DNA of 64,000 nt from contig NC_088788.1 of assembly GCF_949628265.1 (NCBI RefSeq), forward strand, positions 30,800,335-30,864,334. Reading direction: 5' to 3'. Every line of letters starts with the position of its first letter. Position 1 is the stretch's first letter. Under the pieces are notes generated by a model that searched no databases, was not told the origin of the DNA, and worked only from the letters and a program-made list of their open reading frames with translations. The stretch comes from Cloeon dipterum (lineage: Eukaryota > Arthropoda > Insecta > Ephemeroptera > Baetidae). This document shows positions 34,831 to 46,074 of the stretch, piece after piece. The translations under genes were made by a program, and so were the position numbers.

Positions 34831-36537
34831 ATGTCACGTATGTATTATAGTAAAATAAAACCTGTAATATATTATGTTATGGAAAAATTACAGTTTTTGC
34901 CGCCGAGTTACAGTACATACCTTTACATGGGATTCTCATAAGAACTGGCGTGATGTGTGTAACGCGGCAGAAACTGTAGCTTTTCCATAATATTATGTAC
35001 ATATATTTTTTCAATTCTTCATTTATAATATCATAATATTTGTACATTATATGTATATTAAGAAGATACGTATTTAACTTAATAATAATGTCATGAATCA
35101 GTAAGTTTCCATGTACATATAATAATATGACTCAATTAGTGGCCACTGAAAAGATGTTTGTCTTAATTGTAGCATTATGTATGTATGTATGAAATAAAAC
35201 TTTGGCACGGGGTTGGATGCTAAGAGTCAAAAAATTAAACTATGATACATAAAAAATTATTCATCATAAATATGATTTCATTATTACAAGCAATACATAC
35301 GTTCATACGTTTGTGAACATCTCGACGAGTGGCTTCTGGTCGATGGTTAAATTTTTCCCTTTTACAAATACGAGTATCATAATGCGTTTTTACCATCGTT
35401 ACTATTGGAACCGTTTATATAAACAAAATCGATTTGCTTTAATTTGTTATAGCACTATTATTATTAGGCAATAATATAGGCATTAACATTTAACTATTCA
35501 CTTAAAATCACTAAGTTTGACTTTTACTATGTCATAGCAGAAAGTGCTGATTTGATAAAAAAAATTGCAGGAGGAGGAGGACGTGGCAACCGTCGAGGGG
35601 GTCACAGGTTTGACCGAGGAGGAGACCAGCGACTGAGAGAGGCCAAGGACGAGCAATATCAATTAATTGACGACTCGTCAGAAATCATTAAAACTTTCAA
35701 ACAATTTGCTCTTCAATTGGACGCAAAACACGACAGACATGAGAGAATCGTCAAATTGAGCAGAGATGTGACTATTGAAAGCAAGAGAATCATCTTCCTT
35801 ATCCACACAATCAACAGCAGGTTGATAAATTTTTATATCCCCTTCAATTGACAGCAAAATGTTCCAACTTTAGCAATGACAGCAAGAAGGAGCAGATTTT
35901 AGACCAGGCGAACTTTCGCTTGAAGCAGGTGGAGGCCAACTTATTCCAGGCCATCGCCCAGGAGCTAGTTGGCGAAGATCCTCACCAGTTTCTCAGAGCG
36001 TTCAGTGCAGGTACAACCATTCATAATTACTCCAGACAAAATTTTAATAAAAATTGTGCAGGGCTGCAGGAATACATAGAGGCCAAGACGTTCTACCAGT
36101 TCATGGTGTCTGCCTCGATTCCGCATTGGAATGAAATTCAGAAAGATCTGACCTATGCTCAAGAAGCAACTGAAGAGGGAGCTGAAGCGTCAGAAATTCT
36201 AACCCCTGTCCTGCCAACGGAATACATGCTTGGTGTCGGCGACCTCACTGGCGAACTGATGCGGCGGTGCATCAACTGCGTGGGAATGGGCGAACTGGAC
36301 GCCTGCAAGCAGCTCTGTGGCTTCCTTAGACAAGTCTACAGAATTTTCGCAGGCTTTGACACCTTTGGCTACAAAGAGTTTGGTCGCAAAACCTATGTCA
36401 TGAGACAGAGTTTGGCAAAGACTGAAAACGTCTGCTACACCATACAAGTCAGGGGCTCGGAGGTACCCAAACACCTCTTGGCGCAAGCTATTCACATGTC
36501 TATGGACAATCCTGAGGAAGATGAAGGTTTCTATTAG
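34831..36537 (+). CDS. TSNAX: Translin-associated factor X (TRAX), C3PO nuclease subunit
   Basis: Exons 34831-34837, 35571-35820, 35874-36010 and 36062-36537 join in phase to give 289 residues, against 290 in human TRAX. The start is a 7-base coding exon (ATG TCA C) followed by a gtatgt donor. TRAX pairs with translin to form C3PO, an endoribonuclease that trims RNA, including the RISC passenger strand and tRNA 5' leaders. Clear family blocks are the LDAKHDRHERIVKLSRD helix, GLQEYIEA, YMLGVGDLTGELMRRCIN, FLRQVY and VRGSEVPKH. The acidic residues matching the catalytic set (two Glu in LQEYIEA, Asp and Glu in GDLTGELM) are present, so the enzyme should be active. The N-terminus is Arg/Gly-rich instead of the basic stretch in human TRAX. 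An AATAAA follows 18 bases after the stop. The 3' end is convergent with the PBZ gene, 93 bp apart. Confidence 0.96.
34878..34989. repeat. Imperfect inverted repeat (hairpin or MITE-like) in TRAX intron 1
   Basis: The arm at 34,878-34,911 (TATGGAAAAATTACAGTTTT, then TGCCGCCGAGTTAC) pairs with 34,959-34,989 (GTAACGCGGCAG, then AAACTGTAGCTTTTCCATA). There are few mismatches and about 47 bases between the arms. AT-rich DNA continues weaker pairing outward. The GC-containing core makes chance pairing unlikely. A small non-autonomous transposon relic or an intronic RNA hairpin are the likeliest explanations. Confidence 0.65.
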
Positions 36538-36554
36538 TCAAAACAAGTTGCATT

Positions 36555-36560
36555 AATAAA
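36555..36560 (+). terminator. TRAX polyadenylation signal
   Basis: AATAAA lies 18 bases after the TRAX stop codon on the same strand, before the end of the convergent gene at 36,631. Confidence 0.75.
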
Positions 36561-36630
36561 ATAGAAATTATTTAAAGTAAATTAAAATCTATATTTTCCA
36601 AACTCTTATCACATTACTCACTGCACAGTT

Positions 36631-37428
36631 TCATTCATTGTCATCGTGGTCAGGTTCCCACTCTTCATCAGACTCTTCAACGTCTTCTTCCTCCTCCTCC
36701 TCTTCATCATCGATAAAGTCGCTCTCGTACTCATCATCATCATCATTGCTCTTGTCTACATTTAGAATTTTTAGTCGACAGTTTTAAGTTTGGAAATGGA
36801 ATTATTGATACCTTTAGTCTTAGCTCTTAGTTGCTTTTTTGGTTTATCCGGTAATGTTGGTGGCATGGAATGGTCAAAATCAATTTTGTGTTGAGGATTT
36901 TTCCTGTAGCAAGATGTTCCATACTGACAATGAGGTTTAGGACCGCCCTGAGAAGGACCGGGAGCAGCATAGTCTGGATCGCCTGGATGACTAAAATCTG
37001 CTTTGTGCTGCGGATTCCGCCTTTGTGGAAATTTATTTATGTTATTAATATATCTATCGTCACTGAATCAACGCCAACCTGTAGCAAGAAGCTCCGTACG
37101 CGCAGGCAGCTCTCACAATTCCTGTCTCTCTGTCCTCATTGGTATCTTCCTCATCTGTTTGCTCAGGAACTTCATCCTTGTCTGCTTGCTCAGGAACTTC
37201 ATCCTCATCAACCTTACCGACTTCATTGCCATTGTCATCACCACTAAATGATGTGTCAGGAGTTCCAATAACTTCGTCAGGTTGGACAGAGCCCTCGGCT
37301 CCAGCACACTTATGGCTCTTCTCAGGTGTAGAATTTTCCATAAGGGCTTTTTTGCGCTGATTTTCATAATAATCATCTTCATCTGAACTTAAATCGTCTA
37401 AAAACTGCACGGGTCGTTTTAACGCCAT
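36631..37428 (-). CDS. APLF-like protein with two PBZ zinc fingers and an acidic C-terminus
   Basis: Three exons on the minus strand, 37428-37079, 37020-36812 and 36755-36631, join in phase to give 227 residues. Two poly(ADP-ribose)-binding zinc fingers are obvious. C109/C115/H122/H128 and C148/C154/H161/H167 both fit C-x5-C-x6-H-x5-H and carry the CxYGxSCYR and NPQHK signatures. The segment between them (HPGDPDYAAPGPSQGG) is also typical. The last about 40 residues are almost all Asp/Glu, as in the histone-binding acidic tail of APLF. The N-terminal 108 residues are acidic and Ser-rich (LDDLSSDEDDYY). They contain no forkhead-associated domain, unlike vertebrate APLF. By family, the protein should bind poly(ADP-ribose) at DNA breaks and possibly act as a histone chaperone. 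It is convergent with TRAX and the two 3' ends may overlap. Confidence 0.9.
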
Positions 37429-38337
37429 CGTTTTTTTTTAATTTGAGACCTACAATAAACAATTAAAAAATAGGTAGATACTATTAATTTATTACATGTA
37501 TGTGAATTAATTAATTAATGTATTATAATTGTAACCACTATTCACACACGAAATGTGTGAAATGGATTATATTTTTAATTTATGATTTAACTTATAGAAT
37601 TGGAGGATTTTTAAAAATAGCCAAGAGCATAATTAAAAAATTGAAATTATTGCTGAAGAATTAATCAATGTATTTTTTTGTGCATTTTATTTTGTGAATG
37701 TTATTTTTGTGTATCATAATTACATGAAATTCCCAGTGAGCGCCCTTCCCGGTTTTCGGACAGGGATAAAAAGAAAAAAATTTTTTCCGTAGCTAATGGT
37801 TCCAGATTGCGGTTGCTAATATAAATTGTATGTTATGTACACATTACCTCTCTTACATTTATGTATTTTACAAGCAGAAAAAAGATAACAAAATAACAAT
37901 TACAAACATGAAAATATTTTGCTCTGGAATGTAAGAAATTTCATACAATAAATTTCAGTGGATTTTCCTAAACACCTAAATGGTTTTAAACCTGAAATAT
38001 ACGAGGTAGTGAATCACACAAGGCGAGCGGCGAGCTATCATGTGTTCTCATTTGAGAAAGCGCGCTTTGTACCAAAAACAACAACAAAGAGGAGTGGCAA
38101 TGTTTGTACTGCAGGTCCTACGGCTCTTCTTATTGGACCATAATTTGCTCTAATCGCCAATGGAAATGCTTCTCAGGCCTCGAACAGATGATGGTGACGT
38201 GAGCCGGAACCATCGAAAGTCTCCGGCGATCACAAAAATTGTTTTGGATAAATTTCAAGTGGTGTTACAACGTCAGTTGGCTTTCTCATAGTCGTCAATT
38301 TTAAATTTTCAACACTTCTCCGTCATCAAGGTGCAAT
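37429..38337. other. Divergent intergenic region between the PBZ gene and ZFPL1
   Basis: No coding exon is seen. The two genes start head to head about 900 bp apart, so both promoters should lie here. The centre is very AT-rich. CCAAT-type boxes occur near 38,132 (ATTGG) and 38,157 (CCAAT), upstream of ZFPL1. Confidence 0.6.
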
Positions 38338-39581
38338 ATGGGCCTATGTAAATGCCCAAAGAAACGCGTGACGAACCAGTTTTGCTTTGACCATCGAGTG
38401 AATGTTTGCGAACACTGTATGGTGACGAATCACCCGAAGGTAAGCCCATAGTTGCATTTCTGCCGTGGCACAACTTAACAAAATGAAATTTTTTATTTCA
38501 GTGTATTGTCCAGTCATACCTGCAGTGGTTGCAAGACAGTGACTACAGCCCAACCTGCGAGCTTTGCTCTCGTGAACTGGAACTGGAAGATTGTGTCAGA
38601 TTGGTGTGCTATCGTAAGACATGTTAGTTGTTTTTAATGCGCTTGTCTTGAGAGGAATCTTTTTAGACGTTTACCACTGGGCATGCCTCGACCAGTATGC
38701 CAGGCAGCTTCCGGCAACCACAGCGCCTGCAGGATACTGCTGCCCATCGTGCAAGAAATGCCTCTTTCCTCCAAGCAACCTTGTCTCTCCAGTCAAAGAT
38801 GCGTTGAGGGAGGTGTTGGCAGGAGTTAATTGGGCAAGAGCTGGCCTTGATTTGCCTCTGGTAATAACATAGCACATATAATTTGATTATTCTGGAAATT
38901 CATAAAAAAATGCTTTATATAGTTAAGCGAAGACAAAGAGCAGAAGCCTGCCGGAGAACGCAGAATTCTGATTAATGAAACTCCGAATGTGATTAATCAT
39001 GTGAATGGAGAAGCACAATCGTCAACCGCCACTCCATTGCAAACAGCTAGAGCCAGCACTCCTAAGAGGCCACTGTCCACAATTTCAAGTAATGTGCATT
39101 CTGTTGTTCACATGGACAACAGCGTCGACACTCCATCATTTAACAGGAGCGATTCTCTAAGTAGGAGTTTTGATTTTTATCTCTTGCAGCACATTATTTT
39201 TTAATTTATTTAGGTCATCCTGGGAGAAAATTGGTGCATGACGTGGACGAGGATCGCTCAACTGGGTTTGATCATGACGAGAACAAATACAAAAGAAGAT
39301 CAGCCATTGAGTGGCTGATGAGGTGGTGGAAGTGAGTGAAATAACGAAATATAATTTTACTCGAACTAAGATAATATTAATTTAGATCGACAACTCGCCC
39401 GACGTCTGGCAGGAGAATTGGTGGCGGAATCTACCGTCGATATTTGATGTTGGCTGTTCTGTTCTTTGTGGGGTTCTTGACAGTTATTGTCATCTTTTCA
39501 TGGCTGGGACGAATGGCCACTGAAAATGATCCCAATCTGGACATCAACCAGAATCCTATGTTGCATGTGAAAAGATCGTGA
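38338..39581 (+). CDS. ZFPL1: Zinc finger protein-like 1, Golgi membrane protein
   Basis: Six exons, 38338-38439, 38502-38613, 38667-38860, 38923-39160, 39214-39331 and 39386-39581, join in phase to give 319 residues (human 310). The start is the conserved [17 protein letters not shown]. An N-terminal B-box-like cluster (CxC, CFDH, CEHC, NHPKC) is followed by a RING-like cluster (CELC, CYHVYHWAC, CCPSC) and the conserved LFPPSNL and [13 protein letters not shown] Ser/Thr-rich linker of about 100 residues leads to one transmembrane helix (about 275-296, [20 protein letters not shown]) and a short tail with [13 protein letters not shown], matching the human SDPNLDPLMNP. Human ZFPL1 is a cis-Golgi tail-anchored protein that binds GM130 and supports cis-Golgi integrity. 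The same place and role are inferred here. Confidence 0.97.
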
Positions 39582-39788
39582 GACCTGCGTGAGACTGCAT
39601 CCTATTTCCAGGACTGAAGATTTCCTGTCTGCACTATAAGTAACCATTATTCCTTTCTCTATTTTGTTTGTAGTTCCGTTTGTATTGCTTTCCGGAAACG
39701 CATTCCAACCTTGTAATGACAGTCAGTGGTTATAACTTGAGTTCAAAATCTGATAGAAAACACGCGCAGTTTGCCGGTGATGTTATGA

Positions 39789-39794
39789 TTTATT
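39789..39794 (-). terminator. Polyadenylation signal of the short-chain dehydrogenase
   Basis: TTTATT on the + strand reads AATAAA on the minus strand, about 86 bases after the stop codon at 39,880. It sits in the 298-bp gap shared with the convergent ZFPL1 gene. Confidence 0.65.
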
Positions 39795-39879
39795 GCATGT
39801 TTGAAATATTTATATGAATCAAATTAAATCTCTTTTAAAACTAGAATATACACAGATCATTTGAATATCAATTATAACT

Positions 39880-40938
39880 TTAATTATCAAACATTTTTTC
39901 GTCTGGTTGGGCCAACACGATTTCTGGTCTGCTATCCTCGCGAACTCTTTGCTGCTTCCACTCTGGCATTGAGACAAAACGGTGCACTAGCCAGTCTCTG
40001 ACCTTGACCGGCGAAATTTTAAAAAGTGCATGATAAATGGTGTAGCGCAGGGGAGACACGATGTAGTTGACGCTGGGGCAAGTGGAAAGTAGGGCGTGGT
40101 TGAATTTGCGATAGAGCACCTTGTCCGTTAGCACGATCGGCCCTCTGTCTTTGAAAAGCGCACTCAGGTAGCCGTTGTAGCGCTGGAAGTATTCGCCGTA
40201 AAGATCCTTGTATTCCTGCGACATTGACTGCTCCATTTCCTTGGCGTGGAAGCCTTGCATTGCGAGTATATTGCTCTGCGTTGAGAATGATCCTGTGGCA
40301 TTTAAACGTGTTAAGAGCGGGATTTAGAAAATTGATTTTTTAACATGCAGGTTCTAATAACATATTTATAACTGTATAATGCCAATCAAAAGGACAAAGA
40401 GCTTTGGAAATTTCGGAAATTTCTAGTTACGTTTTTCCTAACTTTCAACCATACCAAATCACTGAGAGCTTTATAGATCACATTATCACAATCCCACTCA
40501 ATTATTTTAATATTTCATTTGAGAAGATGTTGTTACACATTTTATTTTGTTGTGGCTAAGGTTGTGAAATTGGATGTTTTTAAATGCATTCAAAAAAAAA
40601 TATTTACCTTGGTTTAGGCAGAGTTTTGAATAGTGAATGTGTGAGCTTAATAGATTCTATTAAAGATTGATATGGTTTGTGAAATTTTGGCCCATGAGAA
40701 AAAAAACAAATTGAAAGTTTTTTTATCTTTTGGTCAAAGCAGTCAGTTACATTTTGGTTAAAACTTATAAGGAGAACTCATTTTCTTGGAGGATATCGCT
40801 GGCCTGAGATAAAATTTATCACAGTCGATATAAATTAATATTATGAAAGCTCAGAATCTATTGACGGTAACAACATAAAAAATAGCGTTTGGGTTATCGG
40901 TATTTTCCATTATTTTTAATGAGGAAACTATTCTACCT

Positions 40939-40980
<42 letters not shown>

Positions 40981-42503
40981 TGATCATAAAATAATTTTTA
41001 GCAACCAATTTGCTTTATTTGATTGGCTCAGCAATAATTCAAAAACGCGTTTTTTATTCAAGAAATGAAATTGTTTGATTTTTTATATCTTGTTTGAATA
41101 CTGTAAGGAAGAACCAGAATCTATTTTTACAATTCTAGTAACTTTCTCAATGAGGGAAAGATTTTTATGTTTGGAAATGCGTGTAGAGTAAATTGCTCAC
41201 CTGGAATGATTGTAATAACTGGCATGTTGAATTTGATCAGCTCCAATCTGAGGCCGTCACTCCAGGCTCGTAGAGCGGTTTTAGTTGCGCCATAAACCGA
41301 CAAGCCTGGCAGGGTTGCTAAAGCGCAGTGGCTGCTGATTGTGATGATTCGACCTTTTGAAATTTTCTAGTAAAAATGTCTTGCGTTGATTTTAAAGGTT
41401 ACCATGATATTGTCTTAGAAGGGGAATGAAAGCTCGTGTCAGTCTCATTGTGCCGAGTAAATTAACCTCAACCTGATTCCTTATCAGTTTCTCAGTCAGC
41501 CAGTCGAATTCACCAAATACCATCACACCAGCATTGTTCACCAATGCCGTCAGTTCTTTAATAAAAAAATAACTGGAAATAAGCGAAGTAGTGAGCGAGC
41601 ATGTTGATAACATACCTAAATTCTTGCTATGAATGAGCTTGCTGACTTCTTCCTTGGCCTTCTCAACGCTTTCCACCTTGGTTACATCTAGAGGAATGAT
41701 GTGCATTCTGGTGGAGCCCCTTTGGCCCAGTCTGAACGCACCGTCGCCATCAAGCTTGAAGCATCCAGCGAAAACAGTCATTTTAAGTTTGTCATGGCAG
41801 TGCACGGCCAGCGAATATCCCAGGCCCGAGTCGCAGCCTGATATAAACACTGCCAAGTGGCCCAGTTTGTCCCTAGAATTAAATTATTTAGAACAGAAAA
41901 AGAAAGAAAACAAAAAGATAGAATTTTAAGGAATTTTTAGATTATTGGATGGCTCAGCTCCTGCGGTTCGGCGCGGATTTATTCAGGATGGATTTATAGA
42001 TACTATTATTGAAATTTTTAGAGGAAAAAACTAAAGCTGTGTGTTATTTAATTTTTCCTCTCAAAATATATTTTAATAGCTTTCATCCTAAATAAATTCC
42101 CTCAGTGCTGAGCCATTCAATAGTTAGCATTTGATTCATTTAATTATTAAATTCAATGTTTTCAATCGCATCCTGTTAATTAAATTAAAAATACTACTCA
42201 CTTGAGATGTCGATAGTCGCCTTTGTGCATCTGCAGCCAGCGAATGCAGATGACGGCGGTCACGGCCGCGCCGGAGACGGCGGCCACGATGATCTGGCCG
42301 GTGGTGTCAATGCCTCGGCCTCCGCTGAAGGGCACCCACTCGAGATAGGTCCTGTAGAGGGCGACCACGGTGGTGCTTTTACTGACCGCGTCCGCCACTT
42401 CCTTGTAGAACCAGGTGAAAACGTTGCCGCCGCCGCCGCTGGTAGGCATTATCGCAAGCAGTGGCTTTTCCTCTACTACAGGAGTAAAGAAATAGGCCCA
42501 CAT
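39880..42503 (-). CDS. Membrane-anchored short-chain dehydrogenase (SDR9C / 17-beta-HSD2-like)
   Basis: Five exons on the minus strand, 42503-42202, 41872-41616, 41555-41403, 41353-41201 and 40292-39880, join in phase to give 425 residues. The Rossmann fold starts with FISGCDSGLG (residues 110-119, the variant of TGxxxGxG found in the SDR9C/HSD17B2 group). NNAG follows at 193-196, and the catalytic set is Ser245, Tyr258 and Lys262 (YGATK). The PG motif and family-typical C-terminal helices follow. The N-terminal 100 residues form an insect-type extension with a Gly-rich patch (TSGGGG) and a predicted membrane helix (about 70-90, IIVAAVSGAAVTAVICI). It should oxidise or reduce a lipophilic substrate such as a steroid or retinoid using NAD(P) at a membrane; the substrate cannot be read from sequence. 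It is convergent with ZFPL1. The fourth intron (907 bp) holds a (TA)n run. Confidence 0.9.
40941..40974. repeat. (TA)n microsatellite
   Basis: Seventeen TA dinucleotides inside the last intron of the short-chain dehydrogenase gene. Confidence 0.95.
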
Positions 42504-43392
42504 TGTTGTATGAGTCGGATGCGACTGAGCACAGTCGCCGGTTGCAAAATGTTATTTAGTCCATACCACCTCTCAATTGCGTTTTTGTTCTGATACGCCG
42601 TCACGCCAGGCTCTTCGCTGTGTGCAGGCCCGATTAATTGCGTTATAAATAAATAATGGGAGCGAATTAGGCTCACGAGGGCTCGTTCGGCCTCTGCACA
42701 AGAATCATCTGCTGTCAAGGTCGGAGTTGGTCTGACCGATGAGAGCGTCTCCTCAAGTGAGTGCGCGCTACGCTATTTCGGCTGCACGTCTCTCCCTCTC
42801 TTACCTGCGCATTTTCATTGCTTTTCAATTTTAAAATGTTAAAGCGTGTTCCGTGTAAGCCATCGTTAACATGCTATTGCTCTAAACGCTCTAAACAAAA
42901 CCATTCGCAAGAAAGTAGTCATTATTGCGCTCTACACTCTCAGTAATTTTGAAAATGAAACTTTAAATCATGAAATTTCTCAGCTTCCTATCGGATTGTG
43001 TTTCATTGCGTTGACTTCAACAAGTAACACCATATACGACGATTTAGGTATAATTAACGAGGAGCAATGTGACGTCTTTGTTGTCTAATTTAAAAATTTG
43101 ACCTTTGGTATTTTCCATTTTGTTTGGCTTGAGAATCTCTCCCGTCTGTGCAAGCAAGCGTGATTAAATTTCTTATCTATTATGTTTGTCTATAAGTCAA
43201 CCCTGTACATAGGTTAAGTTTCATAAATATTTCATCTCTCCCGCGTTGCGTGTTGTGCGATATTCTCTAGTTATTGCAATTCAATCTAGTTTATTCCTGA
43301 TAATTTCATTTACTGAAAAAAGAAAGTGAATAGCAAGAAAGTATTTCTAACTCAATGTTTTTTTTAATAAACATAACTCTGGATTTTTTATC
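42504..43392. other. Intergenic region upstream of the SDR gene and downstream of IFT70
   Basis: No coding exon is seen. The SDR promoter should lie in the left part, which is GC-richer around 42,504-42,800. The IFT70 3' UTR lies in the right part, with a minus-strand AATAAA at 43,290-43,295. Confidence 0.6.
43290..43295 (-). terminator. IFT70 polyadenylation signal
   Basis: TTTATT on + reads AATAAA on the minus strand, about 98 bases after the IFT70 stop codon at 43,393. Confidence 0.6.
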
Positions 43393-46074
43393 TCAATACA
43401 TTTGAAGTCGCAGCAATAAGGATTTCAAATGTCGCGCTTCAAAAGCAACAGTTTTCTGTCCCCAGTTGATCTGAATATCTTCAATTGGCTGATCCACGAT
43501 CGTTTTTACATTTTCACCGTAGGCTGAAATTACATAAAATGTGTTTCAGGGGATTTGGTCATTCTATAACTAATTTTATTTAAGGTATTTACCTTCACAC
43601 TGTTCCAAAAATTGGACGCACTCTTCTAAGAACGAGTCTTTCGCAACAATAACTTGCTTAGCCAAGTTTTCGATTAGGGACAAAAAGCAGCGTTTGGCAT
43701 AAAACCTAAACATTAATTATGACGTGAGCTGTGGAATAATTCCGCGCAATAATTTCACTACCAAGTGTCTACGCCTAATTTCTTGTGGAACGGCTCCAAG
43801 CTTCTTATGATTCTTGATATTCCAAACTCGTAATTCCCTTTGGCGCAGTACAGCGTGCTAAATTTAAATTTTTCGTTTTCCGAACAATATTAAATAAATG
43901 CTCGAATTTTATACCCAATGACCAAATTGACAATGCAGAGGTGAAAAACTTTCTTGTCTGGATCCTCGTAGGCGAGTTGCTCCTCTTCTTTTTCGATTTT
44001 CCTCATTAATTCTTCAGCCTCCTCATTTTGAGAGGTCATGATGTAGGAGACGCACAAATTTGCAAGTACAATAGCGCTGACGTTCAAAATCTAAAAATCA
44101 AATTGCTTTAAAGTTGGCATCATAACTTTTTGGTCTTATATTTTATCCTACTTTATCGTAGTGTTTTTTGACGATTGGCTCATAGAACCCGGTCGCTTCC
44201 TTGAATTTATTTTCCTGCATAAAGAGGACGTGCGCCACGTTTAACTTCCAAGTATCATTGTCATTGCAGAACTCGACTGACTTGCGGAATATTTTTTCCA
44301 CTTGCTGGTAGTTTTCCATGTCCCAGTAAATTTTCGCTTGAGCCATGAGCACTGGAACATATCTACAATTTACGTTTGATTAAACATTCAACGTTATACT
44401 TTAATTTTAAAGGCTTTAAAAAATGGGAAGTAATAAATGTTTCACCTTTCCAGGACGTCTTCATAATCAGTAACTGCCTTTTTTACCATTTCATCATCTT
44501 GGCTCTGTCTAGCTTCTTGCACTTGCTTTGTAAGTTTTCTAAGCGTTTCGGTGTGTTTAGACGCAAGCTCGTCAAACTTATTGTAAGCATCTTCAGGGGA
44601 AGTTTGCTGCATGATTAATGCGTCTAAAAAATCAAACAAGTACTGTAACAATAAGAACACGCTATAGCAAACCCTGCTGAATATACAAGATAGTTTTAAA
44701 GTACCGGCGTAAGATATTTGTAAGTCAAATGAGCATTTTCAGCAAGCACGTCCGCAGCGAGATCAAAGTATTCGTATTTGCAGTAGAGGAGAAGCAAGTT
44801 GCCAAAGGTTTCAGGCGGAAACGGGTTTTGCTGGAGTAGAAACTGCAGCTTTTCGAACCCTTCCGTCGTTTTTGCTTCGATATTCATGAGAGCTTGATTA
44901 TGCAGGGTGACAGCGTCCAACTCCTCCTCAGAGCGTGGCGGCATGTCAGTCAGAGCCTCTTGGGCGGCCTCAACTGGAATTTTAAATTACATTTTCGAAG
45001 TAAAGAACTTTGCTTTATTCAATCAAATAATAAGGCCATACAATTTTTCAGTTGATACTCGATAGCCGCCTTCAAGTTAAACGCTTCAACAAGGGCGGTG
45101 TCGTGAAGGGTCAGGGTGTTGCCTACACTCCTGACCTCAATGCCTTCGGTAGCCATTCCAACACTAAGCTCAGGATGGTCTCTTATACCTCGCTCAATGA
45201 TATTTGCTGAATATTTGTAGTAGATTTTTAATTTGCAACAGGTCATCAGATTTCAATTACCAATATATTTTTGGGCAACAGTGTATTCTTTCAATTTGAA
45301 ATGACAGAGCGCTGCGTTGTATGAAAGATGAGCGTCAAAACCAATTACCTGCAGCGCCTGAGTGAACTTCTGCAGAGCATCATCGTAGCGCCCTTCCTAT
45401 TTTTTTTCTCTCGACAATTCAAAGAAAGTTTAATTTAAAGTACCGACAATTTTCTACCTTGAAAAGTAGGCAGCCAAGGTTGATATCTGTGTCAGGATCA
45501 TCCGAAGGGCAGCTGTCGACCAGTCCTTTTGCTCCAGCCAGGTCTTCCTCGCCGTACTTAATCGCTGCCCTGAGCTTGGTCACCTGGAGCTGCAAGTCGG
45601 GATTTTCGATCTGCGACGTGACCCGCAGGGCGTCCTCGTACATGCACGCTTGGTAAAGGGCCTGCGCGTGATGCAACTTGTACTGCGCATCGTCAGGGCA
45701 AATTTGAGTCAGGGTGTCGTAGAAGTGAGCAGAACTGGCGAAGTCCTGAGTAGCGTAATGGCAATATGCAAGCAGGGAAAGTGCTGCTCTTGACTGCGGC
45801 ATGTGTAAAATTGTATTTATTTAATTAAGTTTTTTCCTAAGAAATTTATTAATATATACCTACATTTGGATGAGAAATGATGATCCTGTTCAGCACTTGA
45901 ATCGCCTCAGCGTATCGCTGCTCTTTGATCTGTGAACCACAAAATGATCAGCGCGTGTAACAATTATTTAGATCAATAAAATAAATATTTAAATGATCTA
46001 TTAACCATGGTGTAAATTGTTTGCGTGTACTCTCCATCCTTTATATTGTGAATCCCAAAATTTGTTTGATACAT
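43393..46074 (-). CDS. IFT70: Intraflagellar transport protein 70 (TTC30), IFT-B subunit
   Basis: Twelve exons on the minus strand join in phase to give 654 residues (human TTC30A 665): 46074-46006, 45929-45864, 45793-45458, 45396-45261, 45206-45042, 44973-44705, 44642-44446, 44362-44152, 44090-43915, 43857-43762, 43705-43593 and 43523-43393. The protein is a continuous tetratricopeptide-repeat superhelix. Stretches are almost identical to human, for example TEGFEKLQFLLQQNPFPPET, YCKYEYFDLAADVLAENAHL, SVEFCNDNDTWKLNVAHVLF and LCVSYIMTSQNEEAEELMRK. IFT70 is a core IFT-B component that wraps IFT52/IFT88 and is needed for anterograde transport and cilium assembly. In insects it acts in sensory neurons and sperm. 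The start matches the conserved IKDGEYT-type N-terminus. A good X-box lies 66 bp upstream of the ATG, supporting RFX control. It is divergent from Nup133. Confidence 0.97.

Noticed and set aside
35821-35873. Open frame starting at 35,848 as the TRAX start
   Set aside because: That ATG lies in a 53-bp intron. Upstream exons encode the conserved N-terminal helix and join in phase.
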